NCBI RefSeq assembly: GCF_018128945.1
Contig: NZ_CP068393.1
Location: forward strand, 1,116,001 to 1,180,000
Length of the DNA: 64,000 nucleotides
Source: Aristaeella hokkaidonensis
Lineage (GTDB): Bacteria; Bacillota; Clostridia; Christensenellales; Aristaeellaceae
Direction of reading: 5' to 3'
In this document: positions 57,501-64,000 of the stretch, piece after piece
Numbering within the stretch: position 1 is the stretch's first letter
Layout of the letters: each line of letters begins with the position of its first letter
The notes under the pieces: model-generated
Seen by the model: the letters and a program-made list of their open reading frames with translations, nothing else
Databases searched by the model: none
What the model was told of the DNA's origin: nothing
Made by a program: the position numbers and the translations under genes

Positions 57501-59680
57501 CCCTGGGGCAGGATCTTGCTTCTGCTGCCCTGCAGCCCTTCAGTGATTATCTGACGCTTTTCCCTGCCCGCGGTAACAGCATTATCGGCGATTCACTCAT
57601 GGCGTCCATGTGTGTCCTTGCGCCTTCTTATGTTCCGGAGGATGAGGAAAACGCTGCTGCTGTTGCGCCTGACGCAATCCTTCCGCCGCTTTCTGACGGT
57701 CTTTGTGCTGCGCTCTGCCGTCTGCCGGAAGGAAAAACCCTCATTCGTCCCGGCCTTCTGTCTTTTGAACGGACAGAAAACAATGCCATCCGTGTTGCTC
57801 TGACGCTGGAAGGCAGCTTTACGGTACGTCTGACCCGTGTATATGCAGAGGAAGAAATCCTCAACCTGTATTCCCATGATATTCCGACTTTGGCCGTCTG
57901 GCCGAATCTGCCTTTCGCTCCGGAAGACTGGCATGCTTACTTCACCTATGCTTCCCTGCCTGAAGGATTCGCCGTCTCTGTCAATACGGCGGACGGTTCT
58001 TCTGTCACTCCGGAAGCCTCTTCCCGCACTGTGTGCCGTACCGCGTCCTTCCCGACCTCATTCTCCCTTCTGAAGGACGGCCGTTCTGCCGGTTCCGTAC
58101 CGAACCTGCTGCCCCAGCCGGACGTCATCAAGCAGGATGTCGTCACTGCCTGTGTGGATTTCGGTTCTGTCGGTACTTCTGTCATTTTCTCCACAGGACG
58201 TCAGCGTCGTCCGCTTCAGGGGCCGACACTGGTTCGTACATTGATCAATAATCCTTCTTTGTCCAGGGATCTTCTCCGCAGGGAATTCCTGCCTGCTGTT
58301 CCGGTGTCTGCGCTGCTGCCTACCGCCTCCAGGATTTTCCGCAATGTGCCGGGTGAAGCGCCGCTGCCTTTTGAAGATGGCATTGTCCTGATGTCCGCGG
58401 ATCTTCAGGATGTGCTTTCCATCCCTTCCGAGGCGCTTTATACCTGCCTCAAGTGGGAAGAGGAAAAAGGACGGTCTGTTTCCCTCTGTCTGCATCAGAT
58501 CATGCTTATGTCGGCCCTGCAGGCCCGTTCCGATGGTGCCCATACCCTGCTCTGGCGTTTCTCTGTTCCGGATGAAATGGCCAAAACAGGCCGGGAAAAT
58601 CTCACTGCTCTCTTCGCTTCCCTGGCGGATCAGGTATGTAAGGAAGCCGGTTTCCCGAATCCTGATAAAGTTCCGCCGGTTACCTTTGCGGCTGAAAGCT
58701 CTGCCCTCGGCGCCTATTTCCGTTTCTGTGCTTCCGAGGATACCCGCGGCGGCTTCATGGTCATGGATATCGGCGCCTGTACAGCGGATATTTCCCTCTT
58801 CCTGCGCGGTCGTGAGCAGGCCGTACGTACCTGCCAGATCCCGCTGGGCGTCCATTATATGCTGCTGCCTTCCCTGCTGCGCAATCCTTCTTTGCTGCGG
58901 GAAGAGCTCAGCTTTATCCAGGATCCTTCCATTCAGCAGGATCTCCTGATGCTGGAGAAAACGTTCATCAATGCCAAGGCGGATCCTTCTGCCCTGCGGC
59001 ATTCCCGCCTGGCGCTGGATAACTTTATTGCCGATCACTATCGTTATGTCCTGCCCGGTCTCCTACAGAATCCCATGAACGGTATGCCGACTTATCTGGG
59101 TTCCGTCCTGCTCCTGCACTTCAGTTTCCTGATGATGCTTTCAGGTCTGGTGCTCCTGCAGATCGCCGCGGATCCCGGCAAAAACGATTTCCTGCCTGAG
59201 CAGATGACCCTTTGCCTTTCCGGCCGGGGTTCCCTGCTTCCCGAAAGCCTGCCGGATCCCTATAAGGCGGCGCTCTGGCATTTTCTTACCATGTTCCGCA
59301 ATCGCCGGGTCGCGTCTCTCTCTTTCCTCTTCTCTTCGGAAAAGAAGATGGAAATTCCCGTAGGCCTTTCCATGCTGGAGGATGTCACTCCCGGCATTCC
59401 GGCAGCTTCCACGGTTCCCGCTGCCATCTCTGTCCGTCCGGAAGAGCTTCTGCCTCAGTTCATTCTCCGCTTTGCCAAGGAGTTCCCCGCTTCTGCGGAG
59501 GTGCTGTTCCATGGCTTCTTCACCGGTGATTTCTATCATCCCTTCACTCCTTGGGGTGAGTCCGTAATCTCGGAAGCGATTGCCTCCTGCTTCACTGCCC
59601 AGACCGAGCATCGCCCCTATGATGCCTTGTCCGCCTGGATAACAACCCTGATAGATATGGTTCAGACCCATACGTCTTAA
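54512..59680 (+). CDS. Very large unrecognised protein with C-terminal actin/Hsp70-like ATPase core (TTG start)
   Basis: 1722 residues, no named family known to me. TTG at 54512 follows GAGGGGACG at normal distance. N-terminal part (about 1-220) has alternating strands and helices with 'LPVGHYAGASLPSLLSAL', 'DIFHITDRPVD' and 'VVLCDLCDPFSSGVAFALLR'; these sit where bacterial tubulin-like proteins have their glycine-rich nucleotide loops, but the glycines are mostly gone, so that link is weak. A helical coiled-coil stretch is at about 430-520. From about 1212 an actin/Hsp70 core is visible: phosphate-1 'VDFGSVGTSV', 'WRFSVPDEMA', 'AAESSALGAYF' (as in Hsp70 'EPTAAALAY') and phosphate-2 'MDIGACTADISLF' (about 1417). 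No signal peptide; no clear transmembrane helix except a hydrophobic stretch near 1535-1555. It is flanked by a hairpin array on its 3' side. Function unknown. Confidence 0.75.
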   Translation: MKSFLLPVGHYAGASLPSLLSALSCGAAVPVNGLDIFHITDRPVDPILVPMIRDLNQAHVLFDRADNNSFFPSSFAYASFRPELPSIGVLSSDPASAALLTALRGKGVPLSYKTDREAVEWAFSALLSSDADDLQPLRKLFDKLVNCQSSGEEYRVVVLCDLCDPFSSGVAFALLRFLHENLKIDSSILSLFCLAVSSSATVNEAKDLLSSSLRALASQNLVGKPDRSVPACADSVWLLSLPSSMVRSDDSLRILYTVLARRLANVFTSSEVPSAGLHTVSVPGVITFQSLGDQAVPFAAFLHAGTWLLADLIPAFQSYCDRPGSLRSLAPNTRNGLFRRLMQGDAVTPEQREVVTVIRRAFSAVLAEIVSMIHFMPDQLRLAEVSDPLWRRAVEACGKTVTVASEYYVSKEEAEESGIMDVKPVHRVSMADTEEEKARRRLEDIEVQLKTEIEARDKIFASVGGSWALPALLDCRRRCQEALDRASAQLESMSPDQDHLTVASLARRVRLLQAAVKRCDDDLAACTFTGQDASAAPEGLTPFSGQLLNAPAAEKLSALLNASESSADSIRKDLQAQMPTLLFGFTLSDVKTLFRHLLSCCKEESGSDPFTSLCLCTLDVSLREITPLRFLSAGDVPSIPMLPDMYPTAPLLKVSSLLPLLDESQDTAREAESGKRGLFAMLFLRQYRRRTADEASLVSETLKIDDSPVLRAWLSARASETVQLFSLEKEDIKVPFALVLPGKEFIPARLSTSHVPFIPSFAMPWFDEDSLSFRDPCSLLCEGDRAVLLEQMNAMTDPRPENLSKRLFNFLSDFRKELLRYQDPTGLPERLTLRLKAAFGLRLLPAFSDTLVRTVCYYERFLTDDTLAASLLNRKSFTPSACSVPDDIIYLYRDVPFARENSRTLLDAIPLPAESWILSLLDQECRTLSRASDEYHDHLVRELSLLLERYPDALSDARQVAFDLLEKAGLPVTDTDTELAWPWDTSSPSVNTILTESLGQDLASAALQPFSDYLTLFPARGNSIIGDSLMASMCVLAPSYVPEDEENAAAVAPDAILPPLSDGLCAALCRLPEGKTLIRPGLLSFERTENNAIRVALTLEGSFTVRLTRVYAEEEILNLYSHDIPTLAVWPNLPFAPEDWHAYFTYASLPEGFAVSVNTADGSSVTPEASSRTVCRTASFPTSFSLLKDGRSAGSVPNLLPQPDVIKQDVVTACVDFGSVGTSVIFSTGRQRRPLQGPTLVRTLINNPSLSRDLLRREFLPAVPVSALLPTASRIFRNVPGEAPLPFEDGIVLMSADLQDVLSIPSEALYTCLKWEEEKGRSVSLCLHQIMLMSALQARSDGAHTLLWRFSVPDEMAKTGRENLTALFASLADQVCKEAGFPNPDKVPPVTFAAESSALGAYFRFCASEDTRGGFMVMDIGACTADISLFLRGREQAVRTCQIPLGVHYMLLPSLLRNPSLLREELSFIQDPSIQQDLLMLEKTFINAKADPSALRHSRLALDNFIADHYRYVLPGLLQNPMNGMPTYLGSVLLLHFSFLMMLSGLVLLQIAADPGKNDFLPEQMTLCLSGRGSLLPESLPDPYKAALWHFLTMFRNRRVASLSFLFSSEKKMEIPVGLSMLEDVTPGIPAASTVPAAISVRPEELLPQFILRFAKEFPASAEVLFHGFFTGDFYHPFTPWGESVISEAIASCFTAQTEHRPYDALSAWITTLIDMVQTHTS

Positions 59681-59686
59681 GATTGG

Positions 59687-59809
59687 TAGACACTATAATC
59701 ACTTTCGGCGAAGCCGAAAATATCACATCCTGCGCAGCAGGATATATCATATTCGTCGCAGACGAATATATCATATTGGGCTTCGCCCAATATATCATTT
59801 GCGAAGCAA
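59687..59809 (+). repeat. Mini-hairpin array, locus C
   Basis: Starts six bases after the stop of the large gene with TAGACACTATAATCACT. Five hairpins: 59703-59719 (TTTCGGC, loop GAA), 59727-59743 (ATCCTGC, loop GCA), 59749-59769 (ATATTCGTC, loop GCA), 59773-59793 (ATATTGGGC, loop TTC) and 59799-59809 (TTGC, loop GAA), with ATATCAT/ATATCAC spacers. The clearest copy. The arms differ from loci A and B while the architecture is kept. Confidence 0.88.
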
Positions 59810-60074
59810 TATATACTCAAAAGCCCCTTACCTCAACAAAACCCTAACCCTAAGACATTGGATATTTAAATTCATTCAAAAGAAAAATCCTTTAGGATTT
59901 TCATCCACCATTTTTAAGTTATTGAGGAGTCATCCGTGCTTTAGCACGGCTAATGACTCCCATGTTACAGCCGTACATCGTTGCAAGCGAAGCGATGCAA
60001 GGATGGTTTACGGCGATCACAAAGTTTTCAGTTTTAAGTTTTAATTGACTTCTCGTTTACGAAAGGAAGGTATT
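59810..60074 (+). other. Rest of the non-coding stretch between the large gene and the methyltransferase
   Basis: Holds a small hairpin GAAAAATCC-TTTA-GGATTTTC (59882-59902), a T-rich tail (59908-59922), a structured segment 59926-60016 and a second T-rich tail (60022-60045). The structured segment folds as GGAGTCAT-CCGTGC-TTTA-GCACGG-cta-ATGACTCC (59926-59960) and GCCGTA ... TTGCA/TGCAA ... TACGGC (59970-60014). It interrupts the T-rich tail in the way the locus B insert interrupts a hairpin. The same GAAAAATCC-TTTA-GGATTTTTC unit recurs at 62171-62192. No coding sequence seen. Confidence 0.7.
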
Positions 60075-60821
60075 ATGGAACACCTTACTTCCCTCAAAAA
60101 CCCAAAAGTCATTTCCTTTCGTTCGCTCAAGGACAAGAAAGGCCGCGAAACCCAAAATGCCTTCCTCGTCGAGGGTGTTCGTATGGTTCAGGAAGCGCTT
60201 TCTTCATCCTTTCTTGTCCGTGCAATACTTCTCCGAGAAGATTATCAACCCGAATATCAGCTTCCCGCTGATATTCCCCTTTACATCCTCCCTTGCCACG
60301 TCTTCCAGTCCGTCTGTGACACAAAGACGCCTCAGGGAATCGCTGCTGTCCTGACGCTCCAAGCGTGCGAGGCATCCGGTCCCCGTCTGCTGGCCCTGGA
60401 CGGCGTTCAGGATCCCGGCAATGTGGGCACCATTATCCGCACTGCGGATGCGGCCGGCTTCACCGGCGTCCTGTTCAGTCCGGAGTGCGCTGATCTCTTT
60501 TCTCCCAAGGTCCTGCGGGCCACCATGGGCAGTATTTTCCGTCTTGGTTTCTCTTTCCCGGCTTCCCTTCCGGAAGCTCTTGAGCAATATAAAAAGGACG
60601 GATATTCCGTCCTTTCATCCCAGCTGGATGGTTCACCTTTCTATGAACGTCAGGATGTGGCTTCTTCCTTTATCCTGATCATCGGCAATGAGGGTAACGG
60701 CGTTTCCGATGCCGTCAAGGCCGTCGCTACTCATCGTCTCTGCCTGCCCATGCGGGGCGGAGCTGAATCACTGAATGCTGCTGTCGCGGCAGGCATCATG
60801 ATGTATGACCTGACCCGTTGA
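60075..60821 (+). CDS. SpoU-family (TrmH/RlmB-like) RNA 2'-O-methyltransferase
   Basis: SAM-dependent knotted methyltransferase acting on rRNA or tRNA ribose. 248 residues from ATG 60075 (MEHLTSLKNPK), with AAAGGAAGG just upstream; an earlier ATG gives ten extra residues in the T-rich tail. N-terminal substrate-binding domain (about 1-95, 'NAFLVEGVRMVQEAL'), then the three motifs of the SPOUT class: 'LALDGVQDPGNVGTIIRTADAAG', 'IIGNEGNGVS' and 'CLPMRGGAESLNAAVAAGIMMYDL'. The target nucleotide is not defined. Locus D follows its stop. Confidence 0.92.
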   Translation: MEHLTSLKNPKVISFRSLKDKKGRETQNAFLVEGVRMVQEALSSSFLVRAILLREDYQPEYQLPADIPLYILPCHVFQSVCDTKTPQGIAAVLTLQACEASGPRLLALDGVQDPGNVGTIIRTADAAGFTGVLFSPECADLFSPKVLRATMGSIFRLGFSFPASLPEALEQYKKDGYSVLSSQLDGSPFYERQDVASSFILIIGNEGNGVSDAVKAVATHRLCLPMRGGAESLNAAVAAGIMMYDLTR

Positions 60822-60833
60822 TCATGTTTTAAC

Positions 60834-60928
60834 GTTCGCCGACAGGTGAACATTTCACTTTCGACGGAGTCGAAAATTTCATATTGAACCGTTTTCGGTT
60901 CAATATTTCATGTTGCCTGTGGTAACAT
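60834..60928 (+). repeat. Mini-hairpin array, locus D (ATTTCAT spacer variant)
   Basis: Downstream of the methyltransferase stop: 60834-60851 (GTTCgCC), 60859-60875 (TTTCGAC, loop GGA), 60881-60906 (ATATTGAACC) and 60910-60928 (ATGTTgCC, loop TGT), separated by ATTTCAT spacers. Between it and the convergent gene at 60945 there is no separate terminator. Confidence 0.75.
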
Positions 60929-60944
60929 TTCATTGTGGGCCAGC

Positions 60945-62129
60945 TCACTGTCCCGCTTTGGCCCCTGTTCCCGTATGGTCTGATTCATAGGTAATGTCGC
61001 CGGTTTTCCGCACTGTGGAACCGGCGATTTTCTTATCCAGCAGCTCGTGGAACTTATCTTCCGGTACAGGAACGGATACCATCTCTCCTGTCCATCCGGA
61101 ATAATGGATCGCGTTGGAAAGCTGCAATGCCCGAAGTCCGTCTTCCGCGTCTGCTGTCAGGGGCGTTCCATGCAGCAGGTGAGCCGCAAAGGCGTTCAGT
61201 ACGCCGATATGCTGTGGGTTCTCACCGTCTGTCTGGATTTCTTCTTCTTTTGCGTTGCACTGGTACCAGGGATTATCACTGTTGAAGCACGTTTCTCTTT
61301 CATTCTGTCCCAGTCGGAAGCATCTGATCTTTCCGTCTTCACAGATCAGTTTGCCCCGTTCGCAGTCAATCTCCAGCCGGTTGGTTCCCGGCAGATCTCC
61401 TGTGGATGCGGTAAATACGCCTGTAGCGCCGTTACCGAATTCCAGGTATGCCGTTACGTCATCTTCAACCTCAATATGATGCCATTTCCCTTCATGACAT
61501 TGTGCCTGTACCTTTACCGGCATGCCGCAAAGCCAGATCAGCAGATCCAGCTGGTGCGGACACTGGTTCAGCAGGACGCCGCCGCCTTCTCCTGCCCAGG
61601 TGGCTCGCCAGGATCCGGAATCGTAGTATTTCTGCGTTCTGTACCAGTCTGTCACAATCCAGCTCATCCGCTTGATTGCGCCAAGTTCCTGGTTCTGCAT
61701 AATGTTTCGGATCGCCCGGTATACGCTGTTTGTTCGCTGGTTAAACATCAGGGCCAGGGTCTTTCCGGAGGTGGCAGCGCAACGGATCATTCTCCTGCCC
61801 GCCGCAGCTTCCACTGAGATCGGTTTTTCGCACAGCACATCCAGTCCATGGCTCATCGCCTGGACTGCCAGCTGCTCATGCAGGTAGTGCGGCACCGCAA
61901 TCAGCACCGCGTCGCACTCTCCACTTCGGATCAGGTCTCTTCCGGATGGGAATACTTTTACGCTTTCCGGCAGCTCATGCCGTGCCCATTCCATGCGGTC
62001 TTCCCGCACGTCCGCCACAGCAGCAAGCTCAATCTCCGGGCATTTCCCTGCCGCCAGATTCCGGCAGTGCTCCGAACCCATATTCCCGATTCCGATAACA
62101 CCCAATCGGATCTTCTTCATAGCTTCCAT
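60945..62129 (-). CDS. Gfo/Idh/MocA family NAD(P)-dependent oxidoreductase
   Basis: Sugar or cyclitol dehydrogenase family. 394 residues: Rossmann N-terminus 'RLGVIGIGNMGSEHCRN' (about 7-22), 'AVADVRED', the catalytic-region 'CEKPISVEA' (EKP, about 97), 'WRATWAGEGGGVLLNQCPHQLDLLIWLCG' with the conserved histidine, and 'IEVEDDVTAYLEFGNGATGVF'. The C-terminus extends about 20 residues past the domain. ATG at 62129 follows ACGGGGAA. It is the third and last of three such genes on this strand. Substrate unknown. Confidence 0.88.
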   Translation of the reverse strand: MEAMKKIRLGVIGIGNMGSEHCRNLAAGKCPEIELAAVADVREDRMEWARHELPESVKVFPSGRDLIRSGECDAVLIAVPHYLHEQLAVQAMSHGLDVLCEKPISVEAAAGRRMIRCAATSGKTLALMFNQRTNSVYRAIRNIMQNQELGAIKRMSWIVTDWYRTQKYYDSGSWRATWAGEGGGVLLNQCPHQLDLLIWLCGMPVKVQAQCHEGKWHHIEVEDDVTAYLEFGNGATGVFTASTGDLPGTNRLEIDCERGKLICEDGKIRCFRLGQNERETCFNSDNPWYQCNAKEEEIQTDGENPQHIGVLNAFAAHLLHGTPLTADAEDGLRALQLSNAIHYSGWTGEMVSVPVPEDKFHELLDKKIAGSTVRKTGDITYESDHTGTGAKAGQ

Positions 62130-62164
62130 TTAATTCCCCGTTTTACAACCCTAATTCTGATTAA

Positions 62165-62236
62165 ATACTGGAAAAATCCTTTAGGATTTTTCTTCCGCCA
62201 TTTTTAAGTTTTAAGTCTTAAGTTTTAAGTTTTCAT
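62165..62236 (+). repeat. Hairpin and T-rich tail between two Gfo/Idh genes
   Basis: GAAAAATCC-TTTA-GGATTTTTC (62171-62192) and then CCATTTTTAAGTTTTAAG with two further TTTTAAG units, on the plus strand although both flanking genes are on the minus strand. The same pair of modules occurs at 59882-59922. Confidence 0.7.
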
Positions 62237-63312
62237 TACTTCAGGCGCACCGCTTTAGCCTGCGCCTGAAGGCTCAGCTCCGCCGCCTTGAACGCATGTT
62301 CCTGCGTCATCGCGTTCTCCGTCCTGTTCAGGCAGTCCAGGATCAGCTGGCCGAAGAAAGGATATCCAGTCACGCCGACCGCGTTCACATACTTCTCTCC
62401 CTTGTCGTTAACAACGAAAATGTGTCCGCCGCCGTTCTGTTCAGAGGCGAGATTAACGTACTTCCGGATTTCAATAAAGCCCTTTGTTCCCTGGATGAAC
62501 ATCCGTCCGTCTCCCCAGGTGCGCAGGCCGTCCGGTGTGAACCAATCCAGCTTGAAGTATCCGGCTGCTCCGTTCTTGCCGGTCAGCTGGGCGTCGCCGA
62601 AGTCTTCCAGTTCCGGATATTCCGGATGGTCGAAGTTCGCGATTCGGCTGGAAGTCACTACCGCGTCTTCTTCCTTGGCGTAATACAGGAACTGTTCAAA
62701 CTGATGGCTGCCGATATCACACAGGATACCGCCGTATTTTTCCCGTTCAAAGAACCATGCAGGTCTTCCGGGTGCGCCAAGGCGGTGCGGTCCGAATCCG
62801 GTCACGGAAACAACCTTGCCGATTTCTCCGCTCTCCGCGATATATCCGGCCAGGATGGAACCTTCATCATGCAGCCGTTCCGCATAATACACCATGTACT
62901 TTTTCCCGGTTTCCGTCACAGCTTTCTTTGCGGAATCCAGCTGTTCCAGGGTAGTGAACGGCGCCTTATCGGTAAAGTAATCTTTCCCGGCATTCATCGC
63001 CCGAAGGCCGAGGGCACAGCGTTCGCTGGTGATGGCTGCACCGGCAATCATATGGGTCTCCGGGTCTCCCAGGGCTTCTTCCTCGCTCCGGGCTGCTTTC
63101 GCCTGCGGAAACGCCTTCAGGAAGGCTTCTACCTTTTTCTCATCCGGGTCATAAACATACTTCAGCGTACCGCCGGCCTCGGTAAGTCCGTTGCACATGC
63201 CGTAGATATGTCCGTGATCCAGCCGTACTGCGGAAAACACGAACTCTCCCGGCTTCACGACCGGCTGGGGTTTTCCCTTCGGTGCGTAGTTCATTCCGTC
63301 TGAAACATTCAT
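62236..63312 (-). CDS. Gfo/Idh/MocA family oxidoreductase, divergent N-terminus
   Basis: 358 residues. Its N-terminal nucleotide-binding loop departs from GxGxxG ('FVFSAVRLDHGHIYGMCN'), and the EKP motif is replaced by 'DKAPFTTLEQL', while the later 'FEREKYGGILCDIGSHQFEQFLYY' and 'GTKGFIEIRKYVNL' keep the family substrate-domain pattern. It belongs to a known divergent branch (RLDHGHIYG type). It starts at the base right after the neighbouring gene's stop, with GGAAAGGGG ahead of the ATG. Confidence 0.85.
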   Translation of the reverse strand: MNVSDGMNYAPKGKPQPVVKPGEFVFSAVRLDHGHIYGMCNGLTEAGGTLKYVYDPDEKKVEAFLKAFPQAKAARSEEEALGDPETHMIAGAAITSERCALGLRAMNAGKDYFTDKAPFTTLEQLDSAKKAVTETGKKYMVYYAERLHDEGSILAGYIAESGEIGKVVSVTGFGPHRLGAPGRPAWFFEREKYGGILCDIGSHQFEQFLYYAKEEDAVVTSSRIANFDHPEYPELEDFGDAQLTGKNGAAGYFKLDWFTPDGLRTWGDGRMFIQGTKGFIEIRKYVNLASEQNGGGHIFVVNDKGEKYVNAVGVTGYPFFGQLILDCLNRTENAMTQEHAFKAAELSLQAQAKAVRLK

Positions 63313-64000
63313 TTATTTTTCCCCTTTCCGGAAATTACCGAAGGACAGTTCACCGTCCAGGTTTTCCACGGAAGCTGTTTTCTCGTAAAAATGAGGTACA
63401 TTAGCCCTGATCCCTTCCACGGTGTAGAAAGGATCATCTTTCGTCAGGGGCAGGGTGACTGCGGTCTTCATACTGCCTGCTTTATAGATCGCGCAGATGA
63501 GTTCAATCGTCCTGCGGCCGTCTTCGCCCGTGATAAAGGGTTCCCTGTCTTCTTCCAGGGCTCTCAGCACGTCGTCCAGCTGTCCGTCATGCATTTCATA
63601 GGTTACCGGCGGCAGAGCCGCGAGATACTCATCTGCTTTCTTTGCAAATTCCTCATCCGGATCAGGAAGCGGAAAACCGTTCGGCTGTGGCTGTGAGGCA
63701 TATACGCTGTAAGGCCAGGCAATCTTGGCTTTCTCGCACTGGAAAATCAACGCCTGTTCTTCTCCGTGTGAAACAACCGACGCGGTCAGTGTAGCCAGGG
63801 CTCCGGGATATTCCATCACGGAAACAGACAGATCCTCTACTTCAGCGTTGTCATGTCCGGTATTTGCCAGGATGCTGGTCACCCTGTCAGGCGTTCCCAT
63901 CATCCAGCCAAGCATATCGATGTGATGGACCGCATGGTTCAGGGTGCATCCGCCCCCCTCTGTTTTCCATGTTCCGCGCCACCACAAATCATAGTAGCTG
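63313..64000 (-). CDS. Gfo/Idh/MocA family oxidoreductase (5' end outside window)
   Basis: 229 codons of the C-terminal domain are visible; the frame stays open to base 64000 (the codons before the internal ATG at 63987 continue SYYD), so the Rossmann domain lies beyond the edge. 'WWRGTWKTEGGGCTLNHAVHHIDMLGWMMG' is the family's substrate-domain helix with its histidines, and 'GHDNAEVEDLSVSVMEYPGALATL' follows. The end has no gap to the next gene, so the two are co-translated. All three related genes suggest an operon for breakdown of a plant or inositol-type sugar. Confidence 0.85.
   Translation of the reverse strand, partial: SYYDLWWRGTWKTEGGGCTLNHAVHHIDMLGWMMGTPDRVTSILANTGHDNAEVEDLSVSVMEYPGALATLTASVVSHGEEQALIFQCEKAKIAWPYSVYASQPQPNGFPLPDPDEEFAKKADEYLAALPPVTYEMHDGQLDDVLRALEEDREPFITGEDGRRTIELICAIYKAGSMKTAVTLPLTKDDPFYTVEGIRANVPHFYEKTASVENLDGELSFGNFRKGEK

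Overview
The window looks like chromosome of an anaerobic Gram-positive Firmicute (class Clostridia), probably a gut or rumen lineage. Pointers are the yicC-remA-gmk-rpoZ-coaBC block, the prmC-prfA-ywlC block, the cdaA-cdaR pair, tilS-hpt-ftsH, a DnaD/DnaC-like primosome pair, a fused nadD-yqeK gene, an NfnAB-type electron-bifurcating transhydrogenase and an anaerobic NrdG-type radical-SAM activase. Strong Shine-Dalgarno sites are common and at least six genes appear to start at TTG. Most of the window is ordinary core genome. No rRNA, tRNA, CRISPR array, transposase or prophage gene was seen.

Layout. 1-9.6 kb: end of a CBS/DRTGG family II pyrophosphatase, an SH3-domain exported protein, a PutP-type symporter, rpmE, a small wHTH plus PD-(D/E)XK-like protein, yqhQ, prmC, prfA, ywlC. 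9.6-12.2 kb: pgi, then rplM-rpsI with its own promoter. 12.3-17.2 kb: an ABC importer of the iron/polyamine type (binding protein, ATPase, fused double permease) with a HAD phosphatase. 17.3-22 kb: cdaA-cdaR (c-di-AMP synthesis), a membrane protein, a P-loop ATPase and an RNA m5C methyltransferase. 22.1-26.9 kb: a BMP-type nucleoside ABC importer. 27-29.2 kb: a four-SH3 exported protein, a small exported protein and rpsT. 29.3-30.9 kb: nadD-yqeK and rsfS. 31.1-34.3 kb: coaBC, rpoZ, gmk, remA, yicC. 34.4-41.3 kb: nagA, nrdG-like, ArsC-like, DnaC-like, DnaD-like, nfnB, nfnA, probably one long transcript. 41.6-42.5 kb: fba. 42.6-50.1 kb: vanW-like, ftsH, hpt, tilS and a repeat-rich membrane protein. 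50.3-53.7 kb: an envelope polysaccharide operon (sugar transferase, nucleotidyltransferase, galE). 54.2-60.8 kb: a small membrane protein, a 1723-codon unrecognised gene and a SpoU rRNA methyltransferase. 60.9-64 kb: three Gfo/Idh/MocA oxidoreductases, the last cut by the window edge.

Two things stand out. First, four intergenic spaces (30.9, 53.85, 59.7 and 60.85 kb) carry arrays of three to five mini-hairpins, mostly with GNA-type triloops (often GCGAAGC cores), separated by an ATATCAT or ATTTCAT spacer. All lie on the same strand just after stop codons, three begin with a shared box, and two carry extra structured inserts. Second, the large protein at 54.5-59.7 kb ends in an actin/Hsp70-like ATPase core and has an N-terminus that faintly recalls bacterial tubulin-like proteins.

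Smaller points: both extracellular binding proteins lack a lipobox cysteine; both importer operons have a terminator-like hairpin right after the binding-protein gene; several promoters sit inside the terminator or 3' end of the gene before them; and patches of AT-rich codon use inside the 12.9-17.2 kb transporter suggest recombination.
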